A stretch of 64,000 nt of DNA, from the NCBI GenBank assembly GCA_011053055.1, contig DRHT01000031.1:62001-126000 (forward strand), in the 5' to 3' direction. Position numbers and translations under genes: made by a program. Of this stretch, positions 31,323 through 41,731 are shown one piece after another; position 1 is the first letter of the stretch; each line of letters starts with the position of its first letter. The notes beneath the pieces were generated by a model. That model searched no databases and was not told the DNA's origin. It saw only the letters and a list, made by a program, of their open reading frames with translations. Source of the DNA: Halopseudomonas sabulinigri. GTDB lineage: Bacteria; Pseudomonadota; Gammaproteobacteria; Pseudomonadales; Pseudomonadaceae.

Positions 31323-32106
31323 GCCACGTTCGCACCGCCGTCGCGTTAGTTCTAGCCTGCTCTTAGCGGCTCTACTTTTGGCCTTCACCGCAGTAACGGC
31401 TCACGCCAGCGAATGCGTAGTCCTGCTGCACGGCCTGGCCCGCACCAGCCACTCGATGGAAGACCTGCAAAGAACGCTGGGTGAAGCGGGCTATCAAGTA
31501 GTCAATCGTAATTACCCTTCCCGCCAGTACCCAGTGGCAGAGCTCAGCGACATGGCCATTACCCCGGCACTGGAAGCCTGCGCGCCGGAGAGCACGCGGC
31601 ACTTCGTGACGCATTCCTTGGGAGGCATTCTAGTGCGCTACTACCTTCAGAAGCACGAGTTGCCGCAGCTGGGCCGTGTGGTCATGCTTGGGCCACCCAA
31701 TCAGGGCAGCGAAGTGGTTGATGCCCTCAGCGAGATTCCCGGCTTCACTTGGCTCAATGGCCCAGCGGGGCTGGAACTTGGCACCGAAGCGAAGGATATA
31801 CCGCAACAGCTTGGGCAGGCAGATTTCAGCGTCGGCATCATAGCCGGCACCCAGAGCATCAACCTCGTTCTCTCAACCATGCTACCCAACCCGGATGACG
31901 GTAAGGTCTCGGTGGCAAGTACCAAGCTGAAAGGCATGAGCGATCACATCACGTTGCCGGTCACCCACCCGTTCATGATGCAGGACGAGCAGGTGATAGC
32001 GCAGACTTTGCATTTTTTGCGATACGGCCACTTTGTACACTCTTTGCAAATCCCCCATCAGGATCCACCGAAAGGCTTTCAGGCCAAACAGAGCAAACCA
32101 CAATGA
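31300..32106 (+). CDS. Lipase-like alpha/beta hydrolase
   Basis: CVVLLHGLARTSHSMEDLQRTL, HFVTHSLGGILVRYYL, MLGPPNQGSEV; overlaps preceding gene by 23 bp. Confidence 0.82.
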   Translation: MPKSQLTEPRSHRRRVSSSLLLAALLLAFTAVTAHASECVVLLHGLARTSHSMEDLQRTLGEAGYQVVNRNYPSRQYPVAELSDMAITPALEACAPESTRHFVTHSLGGILVRYYLQKHELPQLGRVVMLGPPNQGSEVVDALSEIPGFTWLNGPAGLELGTEAKDIPQQLGQADFSVGIIAGTQSINLVLSTMLPNPDDGKVSVASTKLKGMSDHITLPVTHPFMMQDEQVIAQTLHFLRYGHFVHSLQIPHQDPPKGFQAKQSKPQ

Positions 32107-32179
32107 CACCAAAGCGGCATGCGCCTATCCAATAGGCTAGTATTGCCGTCTTGCAAAAGTCCCACCTCATAGGACCCAC

Positions 32180-32917
32180 ATGCTGATCCACACCCTGATC
32201 GACCTCGGCGTGATGCTGCTCAGCATTACGCTGATTTACCTAAGCCTCCTGAGCTACGCCAGACGCCGACGCCCCAACTGGCACAGCAAACTGCAAGAAC
32301 GGCGCGCAGTCATTTTGCTGGTGTTCACGCTATTGGTGATCGCCATAAAGGTCAGCCAGGAAGTGCTCGGCGGGCATACCAGTGAGATGGATATCGCCAT
32401 TCTGGAGTACATTCACCAGCACACCTCCCCTGCCACAGTCAGTGCGTTCCAGTGGATTACCCTGAGCGGGTCATCCAGATTCCTTACCATCCTGGGCGTG
32501 CTGTTAACAGCCATACTGCTGCTGGCGCGCCATTACCGCGAAGCACTGCTGTTATCGGTATCAATGATCGGCGGAGGACTGTTGGTTTACAGCATCAAAC
32601 TGGGAATCGCCCGCGACCGTCCGGCACTCTGGGAGACCGACTGGTATTGGGGTTACAGCTTTCCCAGCGGCCACACGCTGGGCACCGCGGCCTGCGCCAC
32701 CGCACTGGCGCTGTGCGCTGCGCAGCTGTGGCCCGCCTCCCGACGCCCGGCTGTTTTGCTGGCCGGTTTATGGATCTTATTGGTGGCTGCCTCGCGGCTG
32801 GTTCTAGGCGTGCATTGGCCAACCGATGTGCTGGTCGCAGCCTGCCTGGGCATTGTGTTGCCGATTTTGCTACGGGTAGCGTTTACCGCACTGTCTAAAC
32901 CGCAGCAGCCTGGCTAA
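32180..32917 (+). CDS. PAP2 superfamily phosphatase
   Basis: KLGIARDRP, YSFPSGHTLGTAA, SRLVLGVHWPTDVLVA. Confidence 0.88.
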   Translation: MLIHTLIDLGVMLLSITLIYLSLLSYARRRRPNWHSKLQERRAVILLVFTLLVIAIKVSQEVLGGHTSEMDIAILEYIHQHTSPATVSAFQWITLSGSSRFLTILGVLLTAILLLARHYREALLLSVSMIGGGLLVYSIKLGIARDRPALWETDWYWGYSFPSGHTLGTAACATALALCAAQLWPASRRPAVLLAGLWILLVAASRLVLGVHWPTDVLVAACLGIVLPILLRVAFTALSKPQQPG

Positions 32918-34361
32918 GCTCAGCAACCTCTACACGGTTTCGCCCCGCCGCCTTAGCCCTATATAACGCTTTGTCGGCCTCAGCCAGCAAATCATCCAAC
33001 TCGTTTAAGGGCGCTTGCGCGTGCCAAGCCATGCCTATGCTAACGGTCACCTGCAGCGTTTGATCGTTGGCTACCGGGGTTTTTAACTCGGCTACTGCGG
33101 CCAACATGCGCTGAGCCAGCCCCATGGCGATCTCTCGATTGATCCCCTCAAAAATAACCGCAAATTCTTCACCTCCGGTACGACCAAACACATCGCCGTC
33201 ACGCAGGGTGCCGCCAATTACCCGTGCAAAGCCGCGCAGCACCTCGTCACCTACCGCGTGACCATGGTTGTCATTGACCGCTTTGAAATGATCGATATCC
33301 AGTACCATCACCGCCACGGATGAGCTGCCGCTGCTCGCATTTTCAAGCAGGTGCTGACCTCGAGCAAAAAAACCACCACGATCCAATACCGCAGTGAGGT
33401 GATCGTGGCTGGCCAGGTACTCAAAACGCTGTAACAACTCGTTGCGGGCGCCGTTCACGCAGGCGACCGTCAAAGGCCCCAAAGCTACCAGAGCGATGCC
33501 CAGGCGAATCGAGATAATCGCATCCATGTGGGCATCTGACTGCTCCAAACCTTGAAGGGTGACACTAATACTGGACATCATGACCAAGCTGGCCAGTGCC
33601 GTTAGCACCACGGTCGCCCTGGTCGAGTATTGCAAAGCGCACCATAGCAATGCCGGTACAGGCACCCCAATTGAGCCAGGCCCATTCCATATAGCCGCCA
33701 ATGCCACTGAAACACAGAGTGTCGCAGCCGGGAGCAGGTGAAATAGCAGATCACTCCTCTCTGTGGGCTGGGCGTTGTCTGCTCGGCGCTCAAAACGAGT
33801 AAGCATCAACGGCAGAATCAAAATCCCGTTGACCAATTCGGAGGTAAACCAAAATCCGGCCATATGCCCAACACCACTGGCGAACCAGTCCGGCGCGCAC
33901 CAGCGCACCAAAGTCAGGCCCGATACCGTGCTGCAAAAGGCCGCGACAATACACACCACCAACAATTGTAGAACCGACGCTGGCGTATCCAGCGTCGGTA
34001 TATCCGGGCCGAACCGTCGATACAAGAGCACACCCACCGCGACAAAGACCAGATTGGTAAAAGCCAAGGAAAATGCCAGCAACGGCTGCCCACCGAACAT
34101 CAGGTCAGGTGCCATATAAGCCAGCAGCGCCACCAGCCAGCCCATCGGGTGGACAAGCAGAGGTATGCGTAGCATAAGGCCTAACAGCAAGGCATTGGCC
34201 GGCCAAAAAGCGGCCATAAAACCAAATGGACGAGTGAGCACGCCGAACAGCGAGGCACCAAACACCAGCAGCGCCATCAGCGACAGGTAGATAAGTAACT
34301 GATACCCCTGGCTCTTGCCTGCCACAAATCTACCCACCGCACTCTTGTTGTACATTGTCAA
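32895..34361 (-). CDS. MASE1-type membrane diguanylate cyclase
   Basis: Multi-TM N-terminus (FGFMAAFWPANALLLGLMLR), RDGD I-site, RTGGEEF. Confidence 0.87.
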   Translation of the reverse strand: MTMYNKSAVGRFVAGKSQGYQLLIYLSLMALLVFGASLFGVLTRPFGFMAAFWPANALLLGLMLRIPLLVHPMGWLVALLAYMAPDLMFGGQPLLAFSLAFTNLVFVAVGVLLYRRFGPDIPTLDTPASVLQLLVVCIVAAFCSTVSGLTLVRWCAPDWFASGVGHMAGFWFTSELVNGILILPLMLTRFERRADNAQPTERSDLLFHLLPAATLCVSVALAAIWNGPGSIGVPVPALLWCALQYSTRATVVLTALASLVMMSSISVTLQGLEQSDAHMDAIISIRLGIALVALGPLTVACVNGARNELLQRFEYLASHDHLTAVLDRGGFFARGQHLLENASSGSSSVAVMVLDIDHFKAVNDNHGHAVGDEVLRGFARVIGGTLRDGDVFGRTGGEEFAVIFEGINREIAMGLAQRMLAAVAELKTPVANDQTLQVTVSIGMAWHAQAPLNELDDLLAEADKALYRAKAAGRNRVEVAELSQAAAV

Positions 34362-34553
34362 CGCCGCTCGGCCCCCATCACTTCGACCTTTTATTCATTC
34401 AAGCACACGCGGCCGCCCTCACCACCGATAAAATCCAAGAAAAACGGACAGAGTGCGACCTAACAACTAAAATGCCATCATAAAGGCCGCATTCTACCGG
34501 ATACCGCCCTACTGCACTCCGGTAAGGCCACACGTCCCATAAGGGTATCCCGC

Positions 34554-35960
34554 ATGAAAAGCGACATTCCCTCATCTCCCCCGATCAATGCACTGGATTT
34601 GCTGCTGGACGCCGTGTGTATGGTCAGTGCTGATGGCCGCTTCGTCTACGCCAGTGCTGCTTGCGAACGTGTTTTTGGCTACACCAGTGAAGAGTTAGCT
34701 GGCCGGGTGATGCTTGAATTGGTTCACGACGACGATGTGGCTGCAACATCGGCTACCGCAGAGCGCGTAATGCGCGGCGAGCAGATCACCCACTTCGAGA
34801 ACCGCTACGTGCGAAAAGACGGTCAGATAGCACATATCATGTGGTCTGCCCGCTGGTCTGAGGCGGACCAGTTACGCATCGCCGTTGCCCGTGACGTGAC
34901 CGAACAACGCCACGCTGAAGCCATGCGTGCTGCGGTGTACGCGATTTCTGAGGCAGCCAATCAGGTTGGCGACCTGACCGTCCTGTTTCAACGGATTCAT
35001 CATATTGTGCGCGACCTGCTGCCTGTTCAGCTGTTCAGCATCGCTCTTTACAACGCGAGCACAGCCACGCTCGATTTTCCTTACTGTGAGCAGGAAAGCG
35101 CATGCGACTTAACCTCAGATAATCAAGATCCCGTTTTACTGAGCGCGCGTATATTGAACAGTGCCCAGCCATTACTACTTACCCCCGCACAACAAGTGGA
35201 ACACCCCGTTGATTTAGGCTCCACCGCTACGCCACTGAATTGGCTCGGAGTACCCTTGATGGCACAGGGCAGCGTGCTAGGTGCCCTGCTGCTGCAGGGT
35301 GATCCAAACGGCCCGTATTACAACACCCGTGATCTGGATCTTTTGCAATACGTGTCCACCCAAATCACAGCCGCCATACAGCGCTCGCAACTGCAATCGC
35401 GGCTGCAATTTCAGTCTCATTACGACCAACTGACCGGCCTACCCAACCGGGCCTTGCTGCTCGACCGATTGGGTGTTGCCTTGGCGCGGGCCCAGCGCGA
35501 CAGGCACAGCATCGCCCTGCTTTATCTGGATATGGATAACTTCAAGCAGGTCAACGACAGTCTTGGGCACGATATGGGCGACCAACTACTGCGGGAGGCG
35601 GCCGAGCGATTAGCGGGTTGCGTACGCGCTTGCGACACCGTCGCCCGGATGGGCGGCGATGAGTTCGTGATACTGCTGGAAAACGTGCAGCGCAGCACCA
35701 GTGCAGAAGCTATCGCCAGCAAGGTTTGCCTTGCGCTCGGGCAAACCTATCAATTGGACGGGACCCGCATTAGCGGCGGTGCGAGTGTCGGCGTAGCACA
35801 GTATCCAGAGCATGCCGACGATGCCCAGCAACTAATTAAACAAGCCGATCAAGCCATGTATCGTGTTAAACAAAGTGGCGGCAATGGCCACCAGACCGCC
35901 TTTTCAGAAGCATCAATAGCAATGCCCCTGCAGTCACACCAACAAACACGTATGAGCTGA
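34554..35960 (+). CDS. PAS-GAF-GGDEF diguanylate cyclase
   Basis: PAS ([22 protein letters not shown]), GAF region, RACD I-site, RMGGDEF. Confidence 0.87.
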   Translation: MKSDIPSSPPINALDLLLDAVCMVSADGRFVYASAACERVFGYTSEELAGRVMLELVHDDDVAATSATAERVMRGEQITHFENRYVRKDGQIAHIMWSARWSEADQLRIAVARDVTEQRHAEAMRAAVYAISEAANQVGDLTVLFQRIHHIVRDLLPVQLFSIALYNASTATLDFPYCEQESACDLTSDNQDPVLLSARILNSAQPLLLTPAQQVEHPVDLGSTATPLNWLGVPLMAQGSVLGALLLQGDPNGPYYNTRDLDLLQYVSTQITAAIQRSQLQSRLQFQSHYDQLTGLPNRALLLDRLGVALARAQRDRHSIALLYLDMDNFKQVNDSLGHDMGDQLLREAAERLAGCVRACDTVARMGGDEFVILLENVQRSTSAEAIASKVCLALGQTYQLDGTRISGGASVGVAQYPEHADDAQQLIKQADQAMYRVKQSGGNGHQTAFSEASIAMPLQSHQQTRMS

Positions 35961-36116
35961 TGTAAAACACGCTTACCGATTCCAATGCGCCAAACTCGCA
36001 GGGAACCATAACCGACCGCCAGCGCCTAAACAGGAACAAATTCCACTTTTGTTCAGGCTCGCGCGGATCAACCACTTCCAGCAGCCCGACGATCTCATCT
36101 CACTCAGGGTAATGGA

Positions 36117-37103
36117 ATGCCGAAAACATCTGCAGTCCCCCGTTCCACCAATCCACAGCCCGAACTGCGCGGTGATGAAACCTTCTACATAGTGCTCAAT
36201 ACGGGCTCCGGTAAGCACCAAGGTGACGAGGTGCAAGACAGTATCAGCAAAGTGCTGAATGCTGCGGGCCGTCAATTCAAGCTGCTCAAAGTCAAAGGGG
36301 GTGACGGCTTGGCTGCAGCAGCACAACAAGCCGTGGAGCTAGCCAAAGCCAATCGAGGCGTAGTGGTTGCCGCCGGCGGTGACGGCACTCTAAATGCCGT
36401 TAGCAACGCGGTGCTGGGTACCGGCCTGCCGTTTGCTATTTTGCCGCAAGGTACCTTCAATTATTTCGGTCGTACCTATGGCATTTCGCAGGATACGGAA
36501 ACCGCTACCCGCTGCATGCTCGACGCGGTAATCCAGCCGGTGCAGGTCGGCATGCTCAACGACAAGGTATTTTTGGTGAACGCCAGCCTGGGTTTGTATC
36601 CCACGCTGCTGGAAGACCGGGAGAGTTATAAGCAGCGCTACGGTCGCAGTCGCTGGGTGGCACTATGGTCGGCCATGGTCACGCTGTTTCGTGCCCATCG
36701 CCAGCTTTCGGTGCAGCTCGATTTTGAAGGCAAAACCCGTACTTTGCGCACCCAGACGATTGTCGTGGGTAACAATTCGCTGCAACTCGAGCATATTGGC
36801 GTGCATGAAGAGGTCGAGCTACAGCGCGATCATCTGGTCGCGATGACCGCCAAACCACTCAGTACTCTCGCACTCTACGGGCTTGTCGCGCGTGGGCTGC
36901 TCAGCCGCATGGGTGAAGCGGACAATCTAATCAGCTTCGGCTTCAAGAAGATGACAGTACGCTTGGGCCCAGCCCGCAAACGCATCAAAGTGGCAATGGA
37001 TGGCGAAATATTCTGGTTGCGTGCGCCGCTAGAGTTTCGCGTGCCTGAAGAATACTTGCCGTTGCTGGTGCCTCGCGACGACGCACAACGGGAGCGCGCA
37101 TGA
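36117..37103 (+). CDS. Diacylglycerol kinase catalytic domain protein
   Basis: IVLNTGSGKHQGDE, VVAAGGDGTLNAVSNAVLGTGLPFAILPQGTFNYFGR. Confidence 0.88.
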   Translation: MPKTSAVPRSTNPQPELRGDETFYIVLNTGSGKHQGDEVQDSISKVLNAAGRQFKLLKVKGGDGLAAAAQQAVELAKANRGVVVAAGGDGTLNAVSNAVLGTGLPFAILPQGTFNYFGRTYGISQDTETATRCMLDAVIQPVQVGMLNDKVFLVNASLGLYPTLLEDRESYKQRYGRSRWVALWSAMVTLFRAHRQLSVQLDFEGKTRTLRTQTIVVGNNSLQLEHIGVHEEVELQRDHLVAMTAKPLSTLALYGLVARGLLSRMGEADNLISFGFKKMTVRLGPARKRIKVAMDGEIFWLRAPLEFRVPEEYLPLLVPRDDAQRERA

Positions 37104-37909
37104 CGTGTTTACTGCATATTTCAGACCCGCATTTTGGCACCGAGCAAAGTAAGGTTCCCGCCGCGCTGTTGCGCCTGGCACAGCAACACCAGCCTGATCA
37201 CATTCTGCTCAGCGGCGACATCACGCAACGTGCGCGACCTAGCCAGTTCGCCGCCGCGCGCGCCTTCACCGACCTCTTGCCAGCGCCGGTGCTGACCGTG
37301 CCCGGCAATCATGACATTCCGTTGATCATTAATGTGTTCGCCCGGCTGTTTTATCCCTATCGTAATTACGCAAGGGAGTTTGGACAGGAGCTGGAACCGG
37401 TACTGGAGACAGAGCAGCTACTGGTGGTCTGCGTCAATTCAACCAAACCGGCGCGGCACAAAAACGGCGAGGTAACAGCAGCGCAGATAGCCCGGGTTGC
37501 ACAGCGCCTGAGACAGGCGAAACCGGGACAACTGCGTATTGTCATGCAGCACCATCCGGTACGTGCCATCGAGGAATCAGACCAGTCCAACCTGCTGATC
37601 GGCCGAGCGCAGGCGATTCCGGAATGGGTGGATGCGGGGCTCGATTTGCTGCTTGCCGGGCATATTCATCTGCCTTACATACGCCCTCTGACCGGGCAAC
37701 ACAGCCCCCGCACCGGCTGGACGGCGCAAGCAGGCACTGCGGTATCGCAACGAGTACGTGGCAGTATTCCCAACTCGGTAAACCTGATACGCCATGGGTG
37801 CCACGAGGGTCTACATGAGTGCAGCGTCGAGCGCTGGGATTACGCTGAGCAAGCCGATGAATTCCAATTATTTAGCCAAACCGATCTGGCGTTGCACCGG
37901 AGCGACTAA
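37100..37909 (+). CDS. Calcineurin-like metallophosphoesterase
   Basis: LLHISDPHFGTE, LLSGDITQRA, TVPGNHDIPL, LAGHIHLPY. Confidence 0.9.
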   Translation: MTCLLHISDPHFGTEQSKVPAALLRLAQQHQPDHILLSGDITQRARPSQFAAARAFTDLLPAPVLTVPGNHDIPLIINVFARLFYPYRNYAREFGQELEPVLETEQLLVVCVNSTKPARHKNGEVTAAQIARVAQRLRQAKPGQLRIVMQHHPVRAIEESDQSNLLIGRAQAIPEWVDAGLDLLLAGHIHLPYIRPLTGQHSPRTGWTAQAGTAVSQRVRGSIPNSVNLIRHGCHEGLHECSVERWDYAEQADEFQLFSQTDLALHRSD

Positions 37910-37912
37910 GGC

Positions 37913-38632
37913 ATGCGCCTGTTCCAATCTGGTTTTAATGCCTTTTTGTGCCTGCTACTGCTGCTAATCCTGTTCGCATTACTGCAACCATGGTGGAGCC
38001 TTCCTCCCGAATGGAACCCGCGCACACCAATCAGCTTGAATGACCCCGTCACGCCGGTCACTCGCTGGAAACTGCAGCAGTTACGAAACACGCCTCAAGA
38101 GTGCCTCGCATTGCTTGATAGTGCTGCCGACGACTCCCTAAAGCACACGCCCTTAGCGGATTACACTCCCGTTAAAGGCTGCCCACTGAGCAATGTGGTG
38201 CGTATAGAGCGGACCAGTGTGGGCTTCAATGCGCCCTTCACGTTAACCTGCCCGGTCGCAGTCAGTTGGTTGATGTTTGAGCGCCAGCGCTTGCAGCCCT
38301 TAGCCGAGCAACACCTGGGCTCTCCCCTGGCCCGGATCGAACACTTCGGCACCTTTGCCTGCCGCAACATTTATCACCGCGAAAATGCGCGGCGCAGCGA
38401 GCACGCCAGCGCAGCCGCTTTCGATGTGGCTGGTTTTACTACCCGCAGCGGCGTGCAGGTCAGCGTACTCAAGGACTGGAGCAACCAGGCGGCCGCCAAC
38501 AAATCGCTATTTCTGCACGAGGCTCACGACGCCGCCTGCGATTACTTCGGCACCGTTCTGGGTCCAGACTACAACGCCCCACACGCCAATCATTTTCATC
38601 TCGACAACCGCAACTTCGGCTACTGCCGCTAA
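37913..38632 (+). CDS. Extensin-like C-terminal domain protein
   Basis: NIYHRENARRSEHASAAAFDVAGFTTRSGVQVSVLKDW, HANHFHLDNRNFGYCR. Confidence 0.88.
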   Translation: MRLFQSGFNAFLCLLLLLILFALLQPWWSLPPEWNPRTPISLNDPVTPVTRWKLQQLRNTPQECLALLDSAADDSLKHTPLADYTPVKGCPLSNVVRIERTSVGFNAPFTLTCPVAVSWLMFERQRLQPLAEQHLGSPLARIEHFGTFACRNIYHRENARRSEHASAAAFDVAGFTTRSGVQVSVLKDWSNQAAANKSLFLHEAHDAACDYFGTVLGPDYNAPHANHFHLDNRNFGYCR

Positions 38633-38730
38633 CAGCTGTCGCACCGGTGTGTTGCAGTGCCAGCCATTGTTGCCGGCCCTACCCGACCGTTAAACTGCGC
38701 GCCTATCCTGCATCTCTGCCGCGGAGCCTC

Positions 38731-39513
38731 ATGTCTGATCTGTCGCTGTACCAACTCGCCTTGATTGGTCTGATTTTCGTCTGGAGCGGGTTTGTGCGCT
38801 CAGGTCTGGGTTTTGGCGGCGCAGTACTCTCGCTGCCCTTTTTGCTGTTGGTAGACAACGATCCGCTGGTATTTCTACCGCTGATTGCAGCGCATCTACT
38901 GATATTCTCTTCGCTCACTATTTTCATGAACAACCGCAAGCGTGCGCCCCAAACCGATGGCCAGGCGCGCGAAAGCACCGTGGACTGGCGTTACCTGTGG
39001 CGCATGCTGGGCATTATGATAGTGCCGAAAATGATCGGCGTGCTGGGCTTGCTGACCCTGCCAGCCAGTGTGATGAGCATCATCATTTTTTGCATTGTCG
39101 GCGCCTATTCAGTCTCCTACATTCTCAACCGGCCCTTTCGCAGCAACAGCAAGGTCGTGGATACCCTGTTTCTGATGCTCGGCGGTTACGTCAGCGGTAC
39201 CTCATTAATCGGTGCGCCGCTGATCATCGCCGTAGCGGCGCAACATGTGGCCAAAGAGAAACTGCGGGATACCCTGTTCGCGCTCTGGTTCATTCTGGTT
39301 GCCATCAAGATGGCTGCCTTCATCTACGCCGAAGTCGACCTGCAGCTGATCCACCATCTGTGGTTGCTGCCCTGCGTCACAGTGGGTCATTTCATCGGCC
39401 TGCGCTTCCACGACCATATGCTCAAAGGTGAGACCAGCAAGTTCTTTCGCATGCTGGGCATTACCCTGTTGGTAATCAGCTGCATCGGTCTGTGGCAAAT
39501 ACTCGCGGCTTAA
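38731..39513 (+). CDS. TauE/SafE-family sulfite exporter-like permease
   Basis: LIFVWSGFVRSGLGFGGAVLSLPFLLLV; multiple TM. Confidence 0.87.
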   Translation: MSDLSLYQLALIGLIFVWSGFVRSGLGFGGAVLSLPFLLLVDNDPLVFLPLIAAHLLIFSSLTIFMNNRKRAPQTDGQARESTVDWRYLWRMLGIMIVPKMIGVLGLLTLPASVMSIIIFCIVGAYSVSYILNRPFRSNSKVVDTLFLMLGGYVSGTSLIGAPLIIAVAAQHVAKEKLRDTLFALWFILVAIKMAAFIYAEVDLQLIHHLWLLPCVTVGHFIGLRFHDHMLKGETSKFFRMLGITLLVISCIGLWQILAA

Positions 39514-39573
39514 AGAAAAACCGCAAGAACGGTCTATGCTGGTTTAACTCGACACTCTGCCAGGAGCCAATCC

Positions 39574-40179
39574 ATGACCAGCCTGACGCTCTACACCAAC
39601 CCACAATCACGCGGGCGCATCGCCCACTGGATGCTGGAAGAGACCGGCACGCCCTACGAAACCGTATGGCTCGAATATGGCGAGCAAATGAAGAGCCCCG
39701 ATTACCTGGCAATCAATCCGATGGGCAAGGTACCCGCGCTGGTACACGGCTCCGTGGTCGTGACCGAGTGTGCGGCCATTTGCGCCTATCTAGCCGATCG
39801 ATTCCCGGCAAACCACCTGGCACCAGCGGTGGACGATCCGCGCCGCGCCACCTATTTGCGCTGGTTATTTTTCGCCGCCGGACCCTTGGAAACCGCCGTA
39901 ACGGCAAAGTCCCTAGGCTGGGAAGTGCCTGAAGGCCGCAGCCAGATGGCCGGGTTTGGCAGCTATGCTGACGTCCTCAATGCCATAGAGAGCGCCCTGC
40001 AGGTCGGCCCTTGGCTGTGCGGCGAACTGTTCACCGCTGCCGATGTGTATATTGCGTCTCAGCTTGGCTGGGGCATGATGTTCGAGAGCATTGAAAAGCG
40101 CTCGGTCTTTGAGCGCTACGTCGAACGCGCCTATGCACGCCCCGCTAATATCGAATCAGATCGACTCAACAACCTTTAA
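39574..40179 (+). CDS. Glutathione S-transferase family protein
   Basis: LTLYTNPQSRGRIAHWMLEETGTPYETV, INPMGKVPALVHGSVVVTECAAICAYLAD. Confidence 0.92.
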   Translation: MTSLTLYTNPQSRGRIAHWMLEETGTPYETVWLEYGEQMKSPDYLAINPMGKVPALVHGSVVVTECAAICAYLADRFPANHLAPAVDDPRRATYLRWLFFAAGPLETAVTAKSLGWEVPEGRSQMAGFGSYADVLNAIESALQVGPWLCGELFTAADVYIASQLGWGMMFESIEKRSVFERYVERAYARPANIESDRLNNL

Positions 40180-40187
40180 CCCGCCGA

Positions 40188-41630
40188 TCAACCAACCAGG
40201 CTCTGCTCGCTTAAGTCATGTTCGTCCCGATAGCGGATTCGCACTGTTTTGAAACGCAGGTCCACTGTCAGGTGGCAGTAGTGTTCGCCATGCCGCCAGG
40301 CCATGGCGACGCTGCTATCGTTGGAATAGTTCAGTTCGAAGCGGCCATCGAAGGCTGGGTAATTGCTACGAAAACGCATCAATTTCAACAGCCGTTGAAC
40401 CACCGGTTGCTCTATCGCGTCATCCACCTCTGACAAACTGTAATAGTGGCGATTAATATCGCGTAGCTCACCACTTTCACGCATCAGCTCTTCATCGTTA
40501 CAGCCTGCCAGCAAACCGACGTAATACACTTGCGGAATGCCGGGGCAAAAAAACTGGATTGCGCGTGCGGCGATGTAGGCGTCGTCGTTCTGCATCAATG
40601 CATCGTAGAAGGTACAGGTGAGCTGATAGATGGCACCTACGCTGTTCACCCTGGCCGCCGAGCGACGCAGGATCGGGTCGGCGCTGCGCTCGTTGATGTT
40701 ATCGATCAAACCTTTAATCTTGTCATCCGGCAGCACGCCCTCGACATCAGGAATGCAGATGCCGTCGTGCGTATCCAGCACGGTGATCATGTTGCGGGGG
40801 CACATGCGCAACCAGTTTTTCAGGTAGGTACTGTTGGCATCCAGCAGTGAATAGAGCATCAACGGCGGCAGCGCGAAACCGTAAGGATGCATGTTGCGCC
40901 GGCCGATGGCGTATTGAAAACTGGTGTGATCGTGCACCTCAGGTAGGCACTCTGCACCATGGCGTAGCGCTACGTCGTTGATCCATTCGAGGATACGATA
41001 GACATCTGGCTCAACCAGAAAGCAACTGGTCCCGATGCGCTTGGTGGTGTAGCCAAAGGCATCCAGACGCAGCAGTTTTACGCCGCGCTCGGTGAGAAAA
41101 CGGATGTAGTCTTCCATCAACTCATAAGTGAGCGGCGATTCGTAATTCAGGTCAATCTGCCGTTCGGTGAAAGTACACCAGACCCGCCCGGTGCTGCCGT
41201 CAGCAAAGGTCACGTCGCGAAAGGGTTCTTTCTCCTTACGGATATGAATCTTGGCCAGATCATCCGGGGTGATTTCACCGAAGCGCTCAACGTGCACAAA
41301 CAGCTCGGCATACTTTGACTCAAAGCCCTTACCCACAAAGTCGAGAAACTCTACTGACTCGTCAGAGATGTGATTGACGGTCAGATCGCAGCACAGGTCA
41401 TAGTCGGCTGCCAGCCGCTCAATATCGGTCCAATCTCCAAACTCCGGGTCCACTTCTTTGTGCGTCAGTGGCGAAAAACCGCCGTCGGCATTCGAGGGAA
41501 AGAACGGCAGTATATGCACGCCACCAATGGCATCAGACAGATGCTTGTTAAGGGTGGCGTGCAGATCCTTGAGATTATTACCAATACGGTTGGGATAGCA
41601 GATCAGTTGCACGGCGTTGCGGAGCGGCAT
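40188..41630 (-). CDS. GH13 sucrose phosphorylase-like glycoside phosphorylase
   Basis: AVQLICYPNRIGNNLKDL, HILPFFPSNADGGFSPLTHKEVDPEFGDW, RLDAFGYTTKRIGTSCFLVEP, ECLPEVHDH; start chosen at MPLRNAVQL. Confidence 0.88.
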   Translation of the reverse strand: MPLRNAVQLICYPNRIGNNLKDLHATLNKHLSDAIGGVHILPFFPSNADGGFSPLTHKEVDPEFGDWTDIERLAADYDLCCDLTVNHISDESVEFLDFVGKGFESKYAELFVHVERFGEITPDDLAKIHIRKEKEPFRDVTFADGSTGRVWCTFTERQIDLNYESPLTYELMEDYIRFLTERGVKLLRLDAFGYTTKRIGTSCFLVEPDVYRILEWINDVALRHGAECLPEVHDHTSFQYAIGRRNMHPYGFALPPLMLYSLLDANSTYLKNWLRMCPRNMITVLDTHDGICIPDVEGVLPDDKIKGLIDNINERSADPILRRSAARVNSVGAIYQLTCTFYDALMQNDDAYIAARAIQFFCPGIPQVYYVGLLAGCNDEELMRESGELRDINRHYYSLSEVDDAIEQPVVQRLLKLMRFRSNYPAFDGRFELNYSNDSSVAMAWRHGEHYCHLTVDLRFKTVRIRYRDEHDLSEQSLVG

Positions 41631-41731
41631 AGACAATATCCTTGCACAAAGAGTAAATCCCGGCTGCACATCACCTTAGTCGGGTAACCCTGCTCCTGCA
41701 AAAACCGCGCCTCGGTCAGGCCGAAAGCCTG

